This document shows positions 45,121-58,530 of a stretch of 64,000 bases of DNA, in pieces. Position 1 is the stretch's first letter, and each line of letters starts with the position of its first letter. Made by a program: the position numbers and the translations under genes. Under the pieces are notes generated by a model. It searched no databases. It was given only the letters and a program-made list of their open reading frames with translations, and was not told the DNA's origin. Source of the DNA: Sphagnum compactum (taxonomy: Eukaryota > Bryophyta > Sphagnopsida > Sphagnales). The stretch is from assembly GCA_965153455.1 (NCBI GenBank), contig OZ234493.1, positions 29,316,213-29,380,212 on the forward strand, read 5' to 3'.

Positions 45121-47773
45121 GTTTGAGAGAATTATTTTGTCAAAGAGAAAACAACATGTGGATGCAAGTAAAGTGCTAATCATTTGAACCAAATACTTTC
45201 CACTACGTAAATAGGCAACTTCTTTTTCACAATCATATGCAATGATCCTTTTGGTGGCAAAGTTTTGCAAAGTTTGGACCTCAAAATTAAAACAGAATAT
45301 TTATGTCATAAACTTCCCTTTTTTGAAAAAATAATTCATCACATTTTGACATATATTTTAGTTTTCAGGTAGGTTTTTTTGGCTTGTTTTCTGCAATTCT
45401 CACACAATTTTCTACAACCATGTCACAAATTGATGCTAATTTTTTTCGGGATGATCACTAATGATGTTAAGCTAGAAAGCCTTTTTCTAAAACCATTGAT
45501 CATAAGGCAAACTTCTTTTAGAATTTTATTTACTTAGCACATTATCCTTTTCAAAAGGATCTATTGCACCAAAATAATTGGACATTACACTTACATTCTC
45601 TTTAGTCTTTGTTGCTAGCCTTTCCAAGCCTTCTTTCAGTATACTATTTAGCTCGTTCATATTTTTGAAAAATTAAAGCATCTTATTTATCCGTGTGTTT
45701 TGTCATTGGAGTTATTCCATTACTTTATGATATTACACATTCCCTAGATGTGTGAGTTAATATAAATTAATTAACTTTTTCATATAACAAGCCACTCAAC
45801 ACATTGTTTGTGGATTATCTACATATACAAAACTGTTATCAATAATACAAAAAAGACAACCATGTTAACAAATTTCTATTATAAAGGCTTCAAAGTTTTC
45901 TTTGTTCATATACTTAATATTGTTGTTAAGAACAACAATTGTTTCTTCAACTGTTTCTCTCATCAATTGTTTCTTCATTTTTAATCTCTCAGGCACTTCC
46001 AATTTTTGAAAGTAGGGAATTCCGCAGATAATTCACACATATATCTTCAACAGACATTTCACTTTAGTCCATAAAGACATCAGGTTCATTGATTCATACA
46101 TTTAATTGAATTTAATTGGTCCATTTTAAAGATTAAAATCCAAAGAAGATTCAGAAATAGTTATCAAAAATAGAGTTGAGAAGACAAAACAAATAATTTG
46201 CCTCTTGTCACATTCTCTATTATACTTAGTATTGAATCTGTTTAGTATGCTATGTTTATGTTTTTCTAATCTGATCATTAGAATTTTGACTATTTACATT
46301 CAAAGAAAAACATGAAGTAGGAACTCGATATTTTCTTTCAAACTCTGTTCGAGTGAAGCCTTAAGTGAACAAAATGTGTTGTGAACTGATGAAACAACAA
46401 ACAATGATTTAGAAAGCACACAAGGTATTAACTCACAATTTGTAGTAAACAAAATCAGCAACATGGACTAATCTACAAACATGAGCATTTACAAAGAATA
46501 GCAAAACTCACTATTAGACAAGTACAAACAATAAGTTTTAAAAGAGCAAAAACTAAACTACACAAGGAACAACAAAATGACAATCAAAGTCTTTCATCAT
46601 TAGACAGGACAGAATGTTAAATGGAAGGGTGTTCAATTTTGGGGGGTTTCTGAATTAGATGCAGCCAACAACATGCACACACAGAAACAAAGGACACAAC
46701 TGAGCCAAAGAAAAAACAGGAAGAACCAAACAAAAAGAAAAAGTAACAAAAGAAAAGGAAGAATACTCACCTGACGATGAGCAATGAGGCCAAGCACCAA
46801 GACCATAGAGGCCCACATCAAGAACACTGAGCCTAAGAGCACATAGGCTAAGAGAACCGAGAAACAAGCACTCAAAGTAGAGGCCAAGCACCCCAAGCAC
46901 AAGCATCAAGAGTAGAGGTCAAGCACTGAGAGCACAAACACCAAGAGTAGAGGCCAACCTCCAAGTCAACCTAATGGGAGGTCTGAACTCCGCAATTCTC
47001 AAGCAAGGGCAGATACCTGGGGACGATGGTTCTCTCCAAGTACCCTCCACTGGTTCTTTCAGCTGTGGATAGTTTGCCAGCATAGCCTCCAGCCCAGGTA
47101 TCCAATGACGGTTCAGCAAGACAGAAGTGATATCCAGCCAACTTTGGAAGAGACCCATTTAAAGCCCTTCTTCTATGGCACATGGTCACTTTTACCTCAA
47201 GGTGCATATGATATTCCCTCACTCAGTCTTCAGTAATGAGGTAGTTTCACAAAGTAAAAGAAAACATTTATTGAATCTTTTTCCTTCATTGTTCAATTTC
47301 CTATGAGATTACAGTTTTGGATGCCAAGAATTTTGGTCAGATCTTGCCCAATTGGCTTATCTTCAATGTGTTGAAAATATCTCATACCAATATTGTCAAA
47401 CTACACAAGATTAACCACATTGGACAAGATTTGGTCATCCGAATAAAATACCTTGACCAAACTGGACATCCAGTCTGATTAGCAACCCGGATTTTCAAAG
47501 GTGGTGTATGTAGGCAAGTTGATGATCTTTTGCATCCATGAGTCAATAGATCTTCAACATTGAAAGCACCACAACCACTTGTTAACATAAGAGTGAGATA
47601 AACAAAACATTTCTTTAGATTCACAAACATTTTGATTTTTCTTAGCTTATGGTCACAGAAAACTATGTACAACGCTAAAATGCCCCTTCACCTAGAGCTT
47701 TATTATTTACTACATATCAAAATATACAAAGTGTAGTTTCTTATCCTCACTTTGCAGTTATGAGGAGGTGTGG
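45121..47773. other. Intergenic DNA 3' of RPT1
   Basis: The portion next to RPT1 (about 47650-47773) likely includes its 3' untranslated region. A degenerate short tandem repeat (AAGAGTAGAGGCCAAGCAC-like) spans about 46785-46965 and creates the overlapping minus-strand ORFs there. The open stretch at 46971-47222 minus has no recognised domain. Confidence 0.4.
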
Positions 47774-50700
47774 CTAATTGTAAACCATATATGTAGGCGT
47801 AGCGCTGAACTTCTGATAGCCTTTAATCACTTTGTTCACTGCCTCCAAGAAGTCCTTCTCAGTGACTGTCTTCCTTCGAGCACGAATTGCATACATTCCT
47901 GCTTCAGTGCATACACTGCGTATATCCGCCCCTGTTGCCACCCTTCATATAGCTGAGTACAGACACCTAATAATGAAGACCCTGCAATGGATAATACTAC
48001 CATATACCACAGTAAATATAGAAAAAGATATGAAACAAAAAAAGGATTAAAATGAACCTGTGGAATTGGGGCAAAGTCGAGACAGCAACTCAAAGCGTAT
48101 ACCACGCTCACAATTCATTGTTCGAGTGTGAATTTTGAAGATTTGTGTCCGACTGTCCAAATCTGGCAGCCCAAATTCCACTTTCCGGTCCAACCGTCCA
48201 GGTCGAAGAAGTGCTGGGTCTAGAGTGTCAGGCCTAAGCAATTATCAACACAAAAAAACTTGCAATGTCAAAACAGAGTTTACTGACCCCATCATGTCCA
48301 AAACCATGTCACAAAACCAACCCTAATCTGTTATTGAACACATGCTGCTGTATAGGATACGCATTGGGCAACACAATATAGTTATGTTTTTGCAGTGTAA
48401 TCTATGTTGCAAAAATGTAACCCAAACATGTCTTTAGCAGTAAGTTTTGTTTCTGAGTTCTAGAACCTGAACAATACAAGGTCATTCCTTTAGTAAAGAC
48501 AATGTAAGAGTGCCACATTTCACCATTGCAGAGTTGACAAAATTGTTGCAGAAACCAAGTGGGCAATAATTGCTATAAAACTCTCCCATGTGTTACTTCT
48601 TCTGATATTCTCTAGCTAGAAGTCAACAGTTTGAGTTTCCTGACATGCACCTGTTGGTTGCCATTAGAACCTTGATGTTCCCACGAGCATCAAAGCCATC
48701 AAGCTGGTTTACAATTTCAAGCATAGTACGTTGAACCTCATTGTCACCACCAACTCCATCATCAAAACGAGCTCCCCCAATAGCATCAATCTCATCAAAG
48801 AACACAATGCATGCTTTTTTCGATCGTGCCATCTGGGAGAATCCAGCACACAATGCACTGTTATGACCACTCATTTGGTGAGTTGGGAATGCTAGAGTTC
48901 TTTCATTGTGCCAAGTTTTTTACCAGTACTTATGTTCATTTGCCAAATCCACAATTTCACATCCATTCAGGTGCAAGCTATTGTATGATTCAGAGAACTC
49001 AATTAACATTGAACTATGATATAGTTGTAGCATGTTGAACGAGCATTGGGTCCTCTTTGACACAGTAGAACACCCTTAGAGCAAGCATGAAACAATGTCA
49101 TAAAACAGGATAATGGTCAACATTGACATTAAAAGTCAACACACCACTTAATCCTCATGGGGCAACTTAGGTGCTTGTAGATACATATTTCAGTCTGTAT
49201 CCTAGTACACAGTGTCTAGTTCTATTATTTTATGGCATTTTCTGAACCTGGCATTGAAACATATGTGACTATAAGTGATATAAGTAAAGGGAAAAATAGT
49301 TCCGAAACCAGAATGGTACCTGGAAGAGCTCACGAACCATGCGGGCCCCCTCACCAACATACTTCTGAACAAGTTCACTTCCAATGACACGGATAAAGCA
49401 AGCATCTGTCCTATTTGCAACTGCACGAGCCAAGAGTGTTTTGCCAGTGCCAGGAGGACCATAAAGAAGCACACCCTTTGGAGGGTCAATCCCAAGCTTC
49501 ACAAATTTCTCTGGATGTAGCATAGGCAATTCCACAACCTTCATCCAAAATTTTCCTCATGTTATACAACATAAATTGATAAATTGATTTGGACCCCCCC
49601 AATACAGTGAAATAGGAAAAGACATTAGCATGAATACAAATACATTACAATGTAGACATGACGTTAAAAAAACATAGTTGAGTATAGAATAACATAGGAA
49701 GTTGCTGACCTCACGCATTTTCTCGATTTGCTCTTTGCAACCACCAATGTCTGAGTATGTAATGTCAGGCTTCTCTTCAACTGTCATCATTGTCACACTT
49801 GGATCTATCTTTGGTGGCAATGGGATTTGAATTTGATACTTATTGCGATCCACCCTGTATAGAAATTCCTGCATCAATCCTGTTGGGCCTGTGCATAGTT
49901 GGGGACCCCCGAGTCCTCTAAACTTGGGGTGCATTTCCACTATGCCAAGAATGTGCTGATAGTGACCACAATCACTGTCAAAACAATGCAGAAGAGTGAA
50001 ATACGAACCCAACACGCATGCCCTCCTCGATATCTGTGGGGGATACTTTGTCTCCCAATCCAACCACAAACTGCATAATAATAAAGACAAACATACAACA
50101 AATTATTTCCCATAAGTGAAGCTACACATATGAATAATCCATCATATCATTTCAACATGGGTGGACATCTATCACTTGGCCTTGGACAAGAGGACTAGAA
50201 ACATGCCATTTTGTGGAATCCATTGATGAGTTAAGGCTCTCCTAGACATTCACGAGTTGATGGCTAAAACAATTACCTTAGCAATTTGCTTGACATTGAT
50301 GACATATTTGGAATCATCAGTGCCTGGATTGATAATCAGAGTGCACCGTGCAACCTGCGAAGGTTCAATCCTTAATGTCACAGCAAAAGCTGAATGTGAT
50401 GACAGGTGATGTGTAAATTTTTGCATAATCAGAGTTAGGGAGACAAAATCACATATGATACTTCCCTGCAGATGACTTTCTTTGAATAGAATAATGGTCT
50501 CTCAACATTTTGGGAAGGACCTTCAGTTTGATAGCTTGTATTCTTAGTACATTTTGATATGCGATAATGAAGACAATGAAACAAATGAAGATCTACATCC
50601 CATCTACATAGCATCATGGAAACTACTTAAAAACTGTAGGTCCTTGACGAAAGTCACAACTTAGACTCAGTATCACTTGGCAAATAAGACAATGCGAATC

Positions 50701-52893
50701 TCCCCTACAGTAGCACAAATTTCATAGTTCTGTGGAAACATGTGTCAAAAAAAGTGTGGTGGTTTGTAATACATGGTGTATGATCAAGTGATCTCCTATG
50801 TGTTCACAGGAATATGCTAAGGACGAATGTTGGATTGTTTCTCAATTGTTAATATTGTACCTGGAGTGGTTGCTCCTCTTGCATCATTTGCTTATCAGAG
50901 ACCAGGTCCCACTGACTGGGTGCAGCTAGCCCAGTGTCAGACTCCTTGATTCCTGGGCTCCAAACAATTCGGTAAATAACCAGTTTGGACAAACTGGCCA
51001 GTAAAAATTGTTGCCAATGATTAATCAAGTTAGGATATTGTAAACATTTGTTGGCTTCCATTCAAGACCAACTTTAAACTACTGACTTTGGAACATGGTT
51101 TCTGGAATTGCCAACATGACTGCTTGAGGAGGAAAATTCAGTTTATTTCAACCGTACATGGTTCATGTTAACACACTTTTGAAAGGACAAATATAAATAA
51201 ACCAATGAAATAATGATAATTTATTGTAGGTAAAATGGGAAGGTTGCACATTAGGTGGATGCAATAGAATAATCCGGGGTGATTGCTCTAATTGCTGATG
51301 TGGAGTTGTATGAAGCCCTATGAACAATTTTGAGCGAAAAAAAGGAGGTGCTCACTGACTACCAAGGCTTATAAGGGTTTAGATATGAGACTTTAAGTTT
51401 GAGGTATAAGGTCTGGGTTAGGGTTAACATACCACACAAATCATTGACTTTTTTTGCCATCACCTTAATGTCTTTCTCCACCTTTTTAATGGAAGATGAA
51501 TATGGTCCCAGGCCCTGAGGCAACCAGAAGAACACTCTCTAAGTATTAATGAAAAGACAGATGCATTGCAATTATAAGGACTTTTTAGCTTGCTAGATAA
51601 TGCTAGCCTTCATACCCAAGTCACCAATATGTTCAAAGTGCTGCAGAAAGACATTCAAAATGCACACAAGAAGACCCTAAATATTGACAGAAACTTCCAA
51701 ACCAGCACCCGATAAGGGATTCTGCTAACTCCTGACACCACTAACCAATTAGAACAGGAATTGCACCATCATAGTCAGAATTCATTCTCTTTGGGATTCT
51801 GCAGAAAAGCCAGATCCAGCAGGCTAAGGTTGTGACATGAAGTTGAACACAAATGAATGACACCAGAAGCATCATTGTGATTGAGCATGCTGACATCTGG
51901 AAAAAACAGTCTCTACTAATGCAATGCAAATACAGATTTTAGAGCTACTAATTTGCGATACATTTTCTTACTAAGGGTGCTGGAAGGAGGTTATGGTGAT
52001 TCCAAAAGAAAATCATACCAATGCAACATTGAAATGCAAAAAGCTTTTAGAGGACCGTTGGGCAGTCATGTGCCGATCATTCGCCTAGACACAAATGCAG
52101 AAATTCTCCTCTCCTAGGCCTTGCCAGACTGAGTCTCCCGACAAAGTTTGAAGAAGGTAGAAAACGGGAGAATTGAAGCAAAAATTCAGCTATCCCTAGA
52201 AAATAAAAGAAATAAAATGCACACGAAGCGTCGGCAAGCTTTGCCGGTGATGACATGATTGCACATATAAAGTTCAAGAAGCAGATCGAGGACAAAGTTC
52301 TTAAGGATCGTATTTTTTCTAAAACGTCGCCAACACATTTACAAGGCTTTAGTCATGAATGATAGGACTCTTAGCCTCCAATTGCCAACACACACTCCGT
52401 AGAAATCGAACGAAATAGATGCACAGGAAGCATCAGCAAGCTTTGCCAGAGATGACATGTTTGCATATGAAAGTTCCAGAAGCAGATCGAGTACAAAGTT
52501 CTTAAGGGTCGATATTCTAAAGCATTGTGAACACATTCTTGAGCCTTAATCTTGAATAATAGGATTCTCAAAGCCTCTGTTTGCAAACACACTCCTGTCT
52601 CCTAAACCGCGAAAGAATATAAACTACACAGAATTTTACACAGAAATGAGGCACAAAACCAAAATTCTTCCAACAAGAAAGAAGAAACCTGAAATCAAAC
52701 TTGAGGAAGATTATATTGTAGGAGAGTGACAGAGGAGTCTCAAAGCATAACTACGGGCTGCAACATGAGAAGAAGAAGAAGATTTTGAGAAAAGGCAGGA
52801 GCGAAAAAGGAAACTCACATAGGTCTTGAGAAGAGCTATATCATCCTCGTCCAGAGGTGGCGGAGTCTTCTCCGTCGCATTTTCGTCCTTCAT
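47774..52893 (-). CDS. RPT1: 26S proteasome regulatory particle ATPase RPT1 (subunit 7), 10 exons, 422 aa
   Basis: AAA ATPase of the base of the 19S regulatory particle, which unfolds and feeds ubiquitinated proteins into the 20S core. Exons (minus): 52893-52819, 51514-51433, 50952-50861, 50354-50277, 50070-50009, 49854-49710, 49538-49320, 48832-48651, 48233-48058, 47931-47774 (TAG). All introns are GT-AG. The start is ATG 52891-52893 ([20 protein letters not shown]); a TTG two codons upstream is open but is not a normal start. Visible features: coiled-coil segment [22 protein letters not shown]-like region [20 protein letters not shown], Walker A GPPGTGKT (205-212), Walker B FFDE (262-265), sensor ATN (N311), arginine-finger region RPGRLDRK (322-329), and C terminus YMVYN. 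Length is close to plant RPT1 (about 426 aa). No defect seen; most likely a functional single-copy-type housekeeping gene. Confidence 0.97.
52205..52600. repeat. ~202 bp tandem duplication in RPT1 intron 1
   Basis: Two diverged units share GCAAGCTTTGCC, GATGACATG, AAGCAGATCGAG and ACAAAGTTCTTAAGG (TGACATG at 52251 and 52453). They sit in the 1.3 kb first intron and do not touch splice sites. Confidence 0.8.
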
Positions 52894-53660
52894 CGCCAAT
52901 CTTCTTGAGAGCCAGACTCAGCTTCTCAACGCTTGTTTCCTGTTTCTGTGCGTTTGGAGTTTGTTTGTTCGTTCTTCTCCGCTTCGCCTCCCTCGCTGAG
53001 ACGTCCGCGAGGATGGATTCCAGATCTCAAACCACGTCCTCACCAAATGCCCAATCTTGAAAGCCTACCTCCGTGATCCAGGTCTCAAACCACGTCCGCA
53101 GAAAACTCTTTCCTAGATAGGATAATTATTTCCTGTGCCAGGATTTTAATTAATTACCTAGTAACCAACAAACCCAAAAAGAAACAAAGAGACCAACAAA
53201 ATCCCCTTCCTTCTATATATTATAATCAAATTTTTTAGGTTCCAATTTAAAGTTTGGCAAATTTTTCTAAAACTTCATCAAAATTAGTTGAATTCAACTG
53301 GAAGAAAATATATATTTCCCAAAGTTTCCCAATGGGAAAAAAAAAAAACACTGGTCAAAAAACACCATCCAACTTCCAACAATCTCTCATATACATCAAC
53401 CCCAACAATGCCATCATATATGTGAATTTAATTTTTCTTCAAATAATAAAAAAAATTCAGATCCTCTTGAAATTAAGTTACAATCTTATATCTTAATTTT
53501 CTATCTTCCAACGCCCAGATCTTTTTTCTTTTTGGAGAGTGGGGAGGGAGAAGGGGAGGGGAGGGGGAGGGGAGGGGAGGGGCCCATAGGCCCATAATAA
53601 TTCTTTTTTAAAGGAAACAAGATATACCTAAGCATTCATTCCCAGGTACAAAACAACTTT
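52894..53660 (-). promoter_or_regulatory. RPT1 upstream region with G-rich tract
   Basis: The ~200 bp next to the start are GC-richer than the flank and probably hold the 5' leader. A short direct repeat (CAGATCTCAAACCACGTCC at about 53020 and CAGGTCTCAAACCACGTCC at about 53076) lies there. At 53541-53582 the plus strand carries at least eight runs of three to five G separated by single A or GA, a strong G-quadruplex-type sequence. No TATA box was identified with confidence. Confidence 0.4.
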
Positions 53661-55384
53661 GTACAGTCATATGGTACCATTTCCTTTCCTTTGTACAGTC
53701 ATTGAGTCAGGTCAGATGGAGCTACTTTTGGAAGTCAGTAGAGAGAGCAGTTGAAGAAATTTTTCCTATTGTGTACCTCAAGGGCACCTCATCTCCCATC
53801 AATATCCTCCTTACAAAAGAGGAGGGATCTTCTTGCCAAATAAATTTCATAAAAAAATAAATTTATAGTATTAAATGAATAATAAATAACTTAAAAAGGA
53901 AGGAACTTGTCACCTAAATTTTTAAATACCATTTTTAAGAAAGAAAGAAATAAATAAATGAATAAGGAGGGATCTTACACTTATTTTCTCAAGAGTGAGA
54001 AGAAATTGTGCCTGCACATGCACATAGGATCTTAAGAAATTCGTGTCAGAAGCTTCCCCTTTCTTCACCTTATCATGTATGTAATGACCTGTGAGAGATT
54101 TCCAAGTGTGGTTGGAGGACACCTTGAATCCGTAACAATCTTCCCTCTTGACACCCGAGGTTATGGTGAGTTCTTACATTTATTTATTTTTTGGGGAGGG
54201 TCTACCCATTTTTCTTCTCGTGATGAATAGGAGCTGATGAGGTCATTCATTATGCATGGTGACACCCTTGGGACGGACAAGCGTGCTATCAGAAATTCAA
54301 CCGCGGTTGTTCGCTATTGCCTCAGGCAAGCACCTTAGTCTTGTAAATACTAAAATACTAAATACCCTTGTCCATGGGGCCTTACCTAGCACGAATAGGG
54401 GGCAGTTCCTTTATTTGCAAAATTTCCCCTGCATAAAATTAATTTGGGATAAGTTTTTAGGGTTTTATATCTTTCCTTTGTTGATCAATGGGTTTGACAA
54501 TGTGCAGTTGCTCATTCAAGTTGTCTTGTTGGGAAATCCGGTGTTAAAATGTCTTAGAGCACCTCCTCCAGCAAATCATTTTTGCAGCTGTTTTTGGAGG
54601 GGGGCAGTTAAGGTTAATGATGAATGAATTATTATCACCTGCCACAATGTTCTTCTCCATTCGCATTTCATTTGACATGTCATATCTCTCTTCTCATCAC
54701 GATTCCCATGCAAATCCAAGTTAAACTTTTGTGCTTGTGTTATCCATAGCCTGAAGCTCATCTTGAGCCAATCTTCAACATTTTATGCCATCGCCCTTGT
54801 CTTATTTCACAATTGAGTTCATGCTCGGGCGTAAGGTGTTTTTTATGTGCATGAGCATGGAACTTGAAGAAAATGATGATGAACAGTGGTTCACAATGGA
54901 AACTTGAGGCATGCTTGGGAGTAAACTTGTTGAAAATAATTGCAAGCATGGTGGGCACAAAGTTGGGCATGTAATCATTTTGCATAAAAACCATGTGTAG
55001 ATGAAGAATGTATTTAGGTGATGAGCAAGTGAAGTTTGTTAAACTTCTTCTTTTTATTTCACAATTTTTAGATCTAAAGTGTGTAAGATATTGATTTTTT
55101 AATGGATTTTGTTGTTGGAAATTCAAAAAATTTGCAAAAACTAGGTTTGGAAGGAAAAATTAGTTGAGCCTTCATTATACATTCATCTTCAATTCTAAAA
55201 ATGTGAAACATAAAAATGTGTTCACATTGGGCCAATGACACAAACTTACCTATTTTAAAAAGCGTTGAATTTTAGCTTTTTCAGTTTATTTTAATTTACA
55301 ACATAATTTTTATAAACATGCTCGAAAGTCACTTACTTTTTAGAATACATAACAACAACAAGCTCCAAATGAAAATTCAAACAG
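53661..55384. other. Intergenic DNA without recognised genes
   Basis: ORFs 54256-54627 plus and 54758-55126 minus have no recognised motifs. Otherwise AT-rich. Confidence 0.4.
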
Positions 55385-58300
55385 TTGTGTAGCTTCTTCT
55401 TCAAGAAAGAAACTAAGTTAAAACAATGTTCATCCTCAATAAAACCAAGTACATGGATCATGGTAATTTCTACCAACTTCAAGTATTTTGGAAAAAAAAG
55501 TGCTAACAATTATGATGCATGGGTCACTCGCCACAACCTTGTGACAAGACTTACAAGGATTGGGTTAGCCTTGTTCGTTACAAGGGCCACAACTTTAGCC
55601 ATGGCTTGAGCAGCATTAAACTTCATCGTCAACTTGAAAAGACTTTACTAAGCATCCAACTCCCATGCTGAAAGAATAGGATGAACCATGGGAACATCTT
55701 TGGATTGTCCACAAGGACGTGGGGTGCAATAAAATCCTTTCAAAACCTCCAAATGTCGAGGGAATGTCATCTTTGCATGTGCTTGTAGCCAATATTGGGG
55801 GTAAATAACCCCCATGGGAAATAACCCCCAAGAAATCGAACATCCAACTCAGCAATCAACGATGTTGCTACCTCTACCAATCACTAAACGACTAAATGTC
55901 AAACATAAGAAACCAAAGGTAAATGAAAGGGTTAGGCTCATAGGTTTGCATCATAAAAACTAATTTTGCCACATACTAAATTTCAATTGATCAAGACAAA
56001 ACCCTAAATACAACTATGGCATAAACCAATTATATGAACTTCTACAATTTTCAACAAGGGTAAACACTTACGTCTACATTCAACTTTCACTAGTTGCACT
56101 ACATGTGCAAATGATGTTTATATGACATGCAACATACCACTTGTTGATGGGCAAACTTCGCCCCAATGTGCCCATGTCTTTTCACCTTGACAATAAATGA
56201 AAGATGTTCAATTCCAGCCGCGTTGGAGTTTGTTACCCATTTCATATGGATTTGGGTATGGTCATTCTGTAACAGCCTTTGGAAAGACCAAAACTCAACA
56301 TTATAGAAAGAAGAGGCGGTGTCACAATAAAAATTATATAATTGCCCATGGCAGACCTTCATTGTAGCTATGAAGTCACAAATGAAATGATCCCTCCTTT
56401 GAGCAAATTTCAAGAGGGACTACATGTTCTCCATCAACGGTAAAACACATGCAAGTTCCAATAGCCAATGTATTTGCATGTCAATAACATTATATTCACA
56501 AATAACCACAAAAATAAATTAGATAGCTAAGAAACATCATGAACATTTGCAAAATCCATACAAATAATCACTTTGAAGCAAATCACAACCAACGACATCT
56601 ACTTAGATGATTCCAAAATCTACATATGCATAATAACCATTGTAAACACATAGAGTTTCACAATATGAATCAAATGTTCAATTGACTATTCCAAATGGGT
56701 ATTAACCCTTGGAAAATACTTACAAACTTTGTAAAAGCAATTCCCAAAATCTATAGATGCATAACACACATTATTCAAATATGTACAAAGTTTACAAGTG
56801 TGAATCAAATGTTCAATATAGTATTCCAAATGGCTATTAAAGCCCTAGAAAATATTTATAGACTCTACAAAAACATATCCAAAGTCTGTAGATGCATAAC
56901 AACCACTGTAAACAAGTATATAGTTTCCAAATATGAATCAAATGTTCAATGTTCCAAATGGGTGTCAGTCTTTGGAATATATTTATTGATTTGCAAAAAA
57001 AATTCAAAAATATGCATATGTATATGAACCATTTTAAAGAAGTTCAATTTCCCAAATGATTCAAAATGGATGCATCCAAATGGGTTTTAGTTTCTGATAT
57101 TTACTTATAGAACTATAGTTTAACATTTTCAAAGGTTGTAGCATGTAGATGCATAAATTAAACATTGTAAAAAATTCCATTTCCACAAAAGAATAAACTG
57201 ACTATTCCAAATGGGTTTTAATTCAAGTGATTCTCCTATATGGACTTGAAATTACCCATTAAGCTTTTGTAGAACAATCACATAATTCCCAAATCAAAAC
57301 CATATTATACCAAATTGCTAATACATTCAACTAGATCTACAAATTATAGGGGAAAAAATGGGTTGGTAGACTGTACCTTTGCAACTTGGATAGAATTGGA
57401 GTCGACTTGCATCACTGCAAGCAAAGGGCAATATTTTGCCATGATCCATTTCAAGGGCTCCAACATGGACATGCATCTAGTCTTCACATTTTTCATGATT
57501 TTGTTCCTTTTGCTATCCAAAACCTGAGTCAATTTCTGAAACTCTAAATGTTGTTTGGATGAATGGCTGAAATAACCATACATGTTATGCATGAACATTT
57601 CAATCCATGCAATGAATACTAAATCTGCCAAGGATTGGACTACCGAGTTGGTCCTATGAGCAACACAATGTACACCCATGGGGAAGAGTGCCCATGAATC
57701 CTTGATTTGTTTGGTAATTCTTGTTTTGCCACCTTGAAAAACATTCACCCCATTTGCTCCAAAGCATAAGAACTTTTGTGGACAGATATTTTTTCGTCAA
57801 ACCCCCACTCCTCAACAATGCAACCATAATCACTTCGGTTAGGTTGTTAGAACTTACTCTGTCAATAACCCTTTCAATAGACACCAAAATAGGTAACCTT
57901 ATCCAACAATCAATAACATATGCATGCACACAAATCTAAAACCTGTTGTTAATGGTTGTAACCTTGTCATAGGAACATGCTATGAACTATGCATATTATA
58001 TGGCCCTAATAGTAACATTTTGGACTTGCATATACATGAATTCAACAGGGACCCAATAGTTGATCAAACTAGTGCATGGAAGGATTGTTGGGGACGCCTA
58101 AATTAACAAAGAATGTATATAAAGACTCATACTCCAGCATGGGCTAACCATGTGTAAGAATGTGAAACAAGGTTTTCATTTGAATAATTTCCCAACTAGA
58201 CTCACCTACATGTTGTGTCACTTGGACCAAAATTGACTTAGGACCCCTCTGAGCATACAACTTCATGTTTTTCATATGTGCACAATCCTTTGCAATGAAC

Positions 58301-58530
58301 TTTTCACCTTTCTTCAACCCAAGCTTAGGCAAATCCCAAGCTACAATCCTACGACCTTGGTGTTTTGTTAATGTTTCCCATTTGCAACCAATAATTTTAT
58401 ATTTGTTTTTAATCAAAAAACACACCCTACACCTCAGAGTGTGGATAAAGCTTCCATCTAACATTAAACCCTTAGCCCAAGGTAACCTTGTTGCCCATTC
58501 AATTTGGAATTTTCTTGTTTTATCGTAACT
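55385..58530 (-). pseudogene. hAT-type transposase pseudogene, ZNF862-like family, copy 3
   Basis: Minus-strand pieces follow the order of a hAT transposase with DUF4371-like core. N-terminal: FQIEWATRLPWAKGLMLDGS, LRCRVC and GRRIVAWDLPKLG (58530-58150). Middle: FIACSYDKVTTINNRF, VHAYVIDCWIRLPILVSIER (57929-57850), GGKTRITKQIKDSW, GVHCVAHRTNSVVQSLADLV, YGYFSHSSKQHLEFQKLTQV, NKIMKNVKTRCMSMLEPLKW (57735-57440). Then RDHFICDFIATMKVCHGQLY (56390). C-terminal: LFKLTMKFNAAQAMAKVVAL and EITMIHVLGFIEDEHCFNLV (55660-55390), the hAT dimerisation block. At least two stops and several frameshifts; a tandem array (56610-57235) interrupts it. It is a different subfamily from the other two hAT copies. Confidence 0.8.
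56610..57235. repeat. ~125-130 bp tandem array inside the hAT pseudogene
   Basis: Units beginning TCCAAATGGGTATTAA start near 56691, 56824, 56952, 57076 and 57206, with a partial unit before. Shared landmarks are TAGATGCATAA..., ATTGTAAA and AATCAAATGTTCAAT. The array lies between the middle and C-terminal transposase blocks, where an intron or insertion would be. Confidence 0.8.

Noticed and set aside
46633-47222. Overlapping minus-strand ORFs 3' of RPT1
   Set aside because: They are mostly translations of a short degenerate tandem repeat (AGAGTAGAGGCCAAGCAC type); the 46971-47222 part has no family match I can support.
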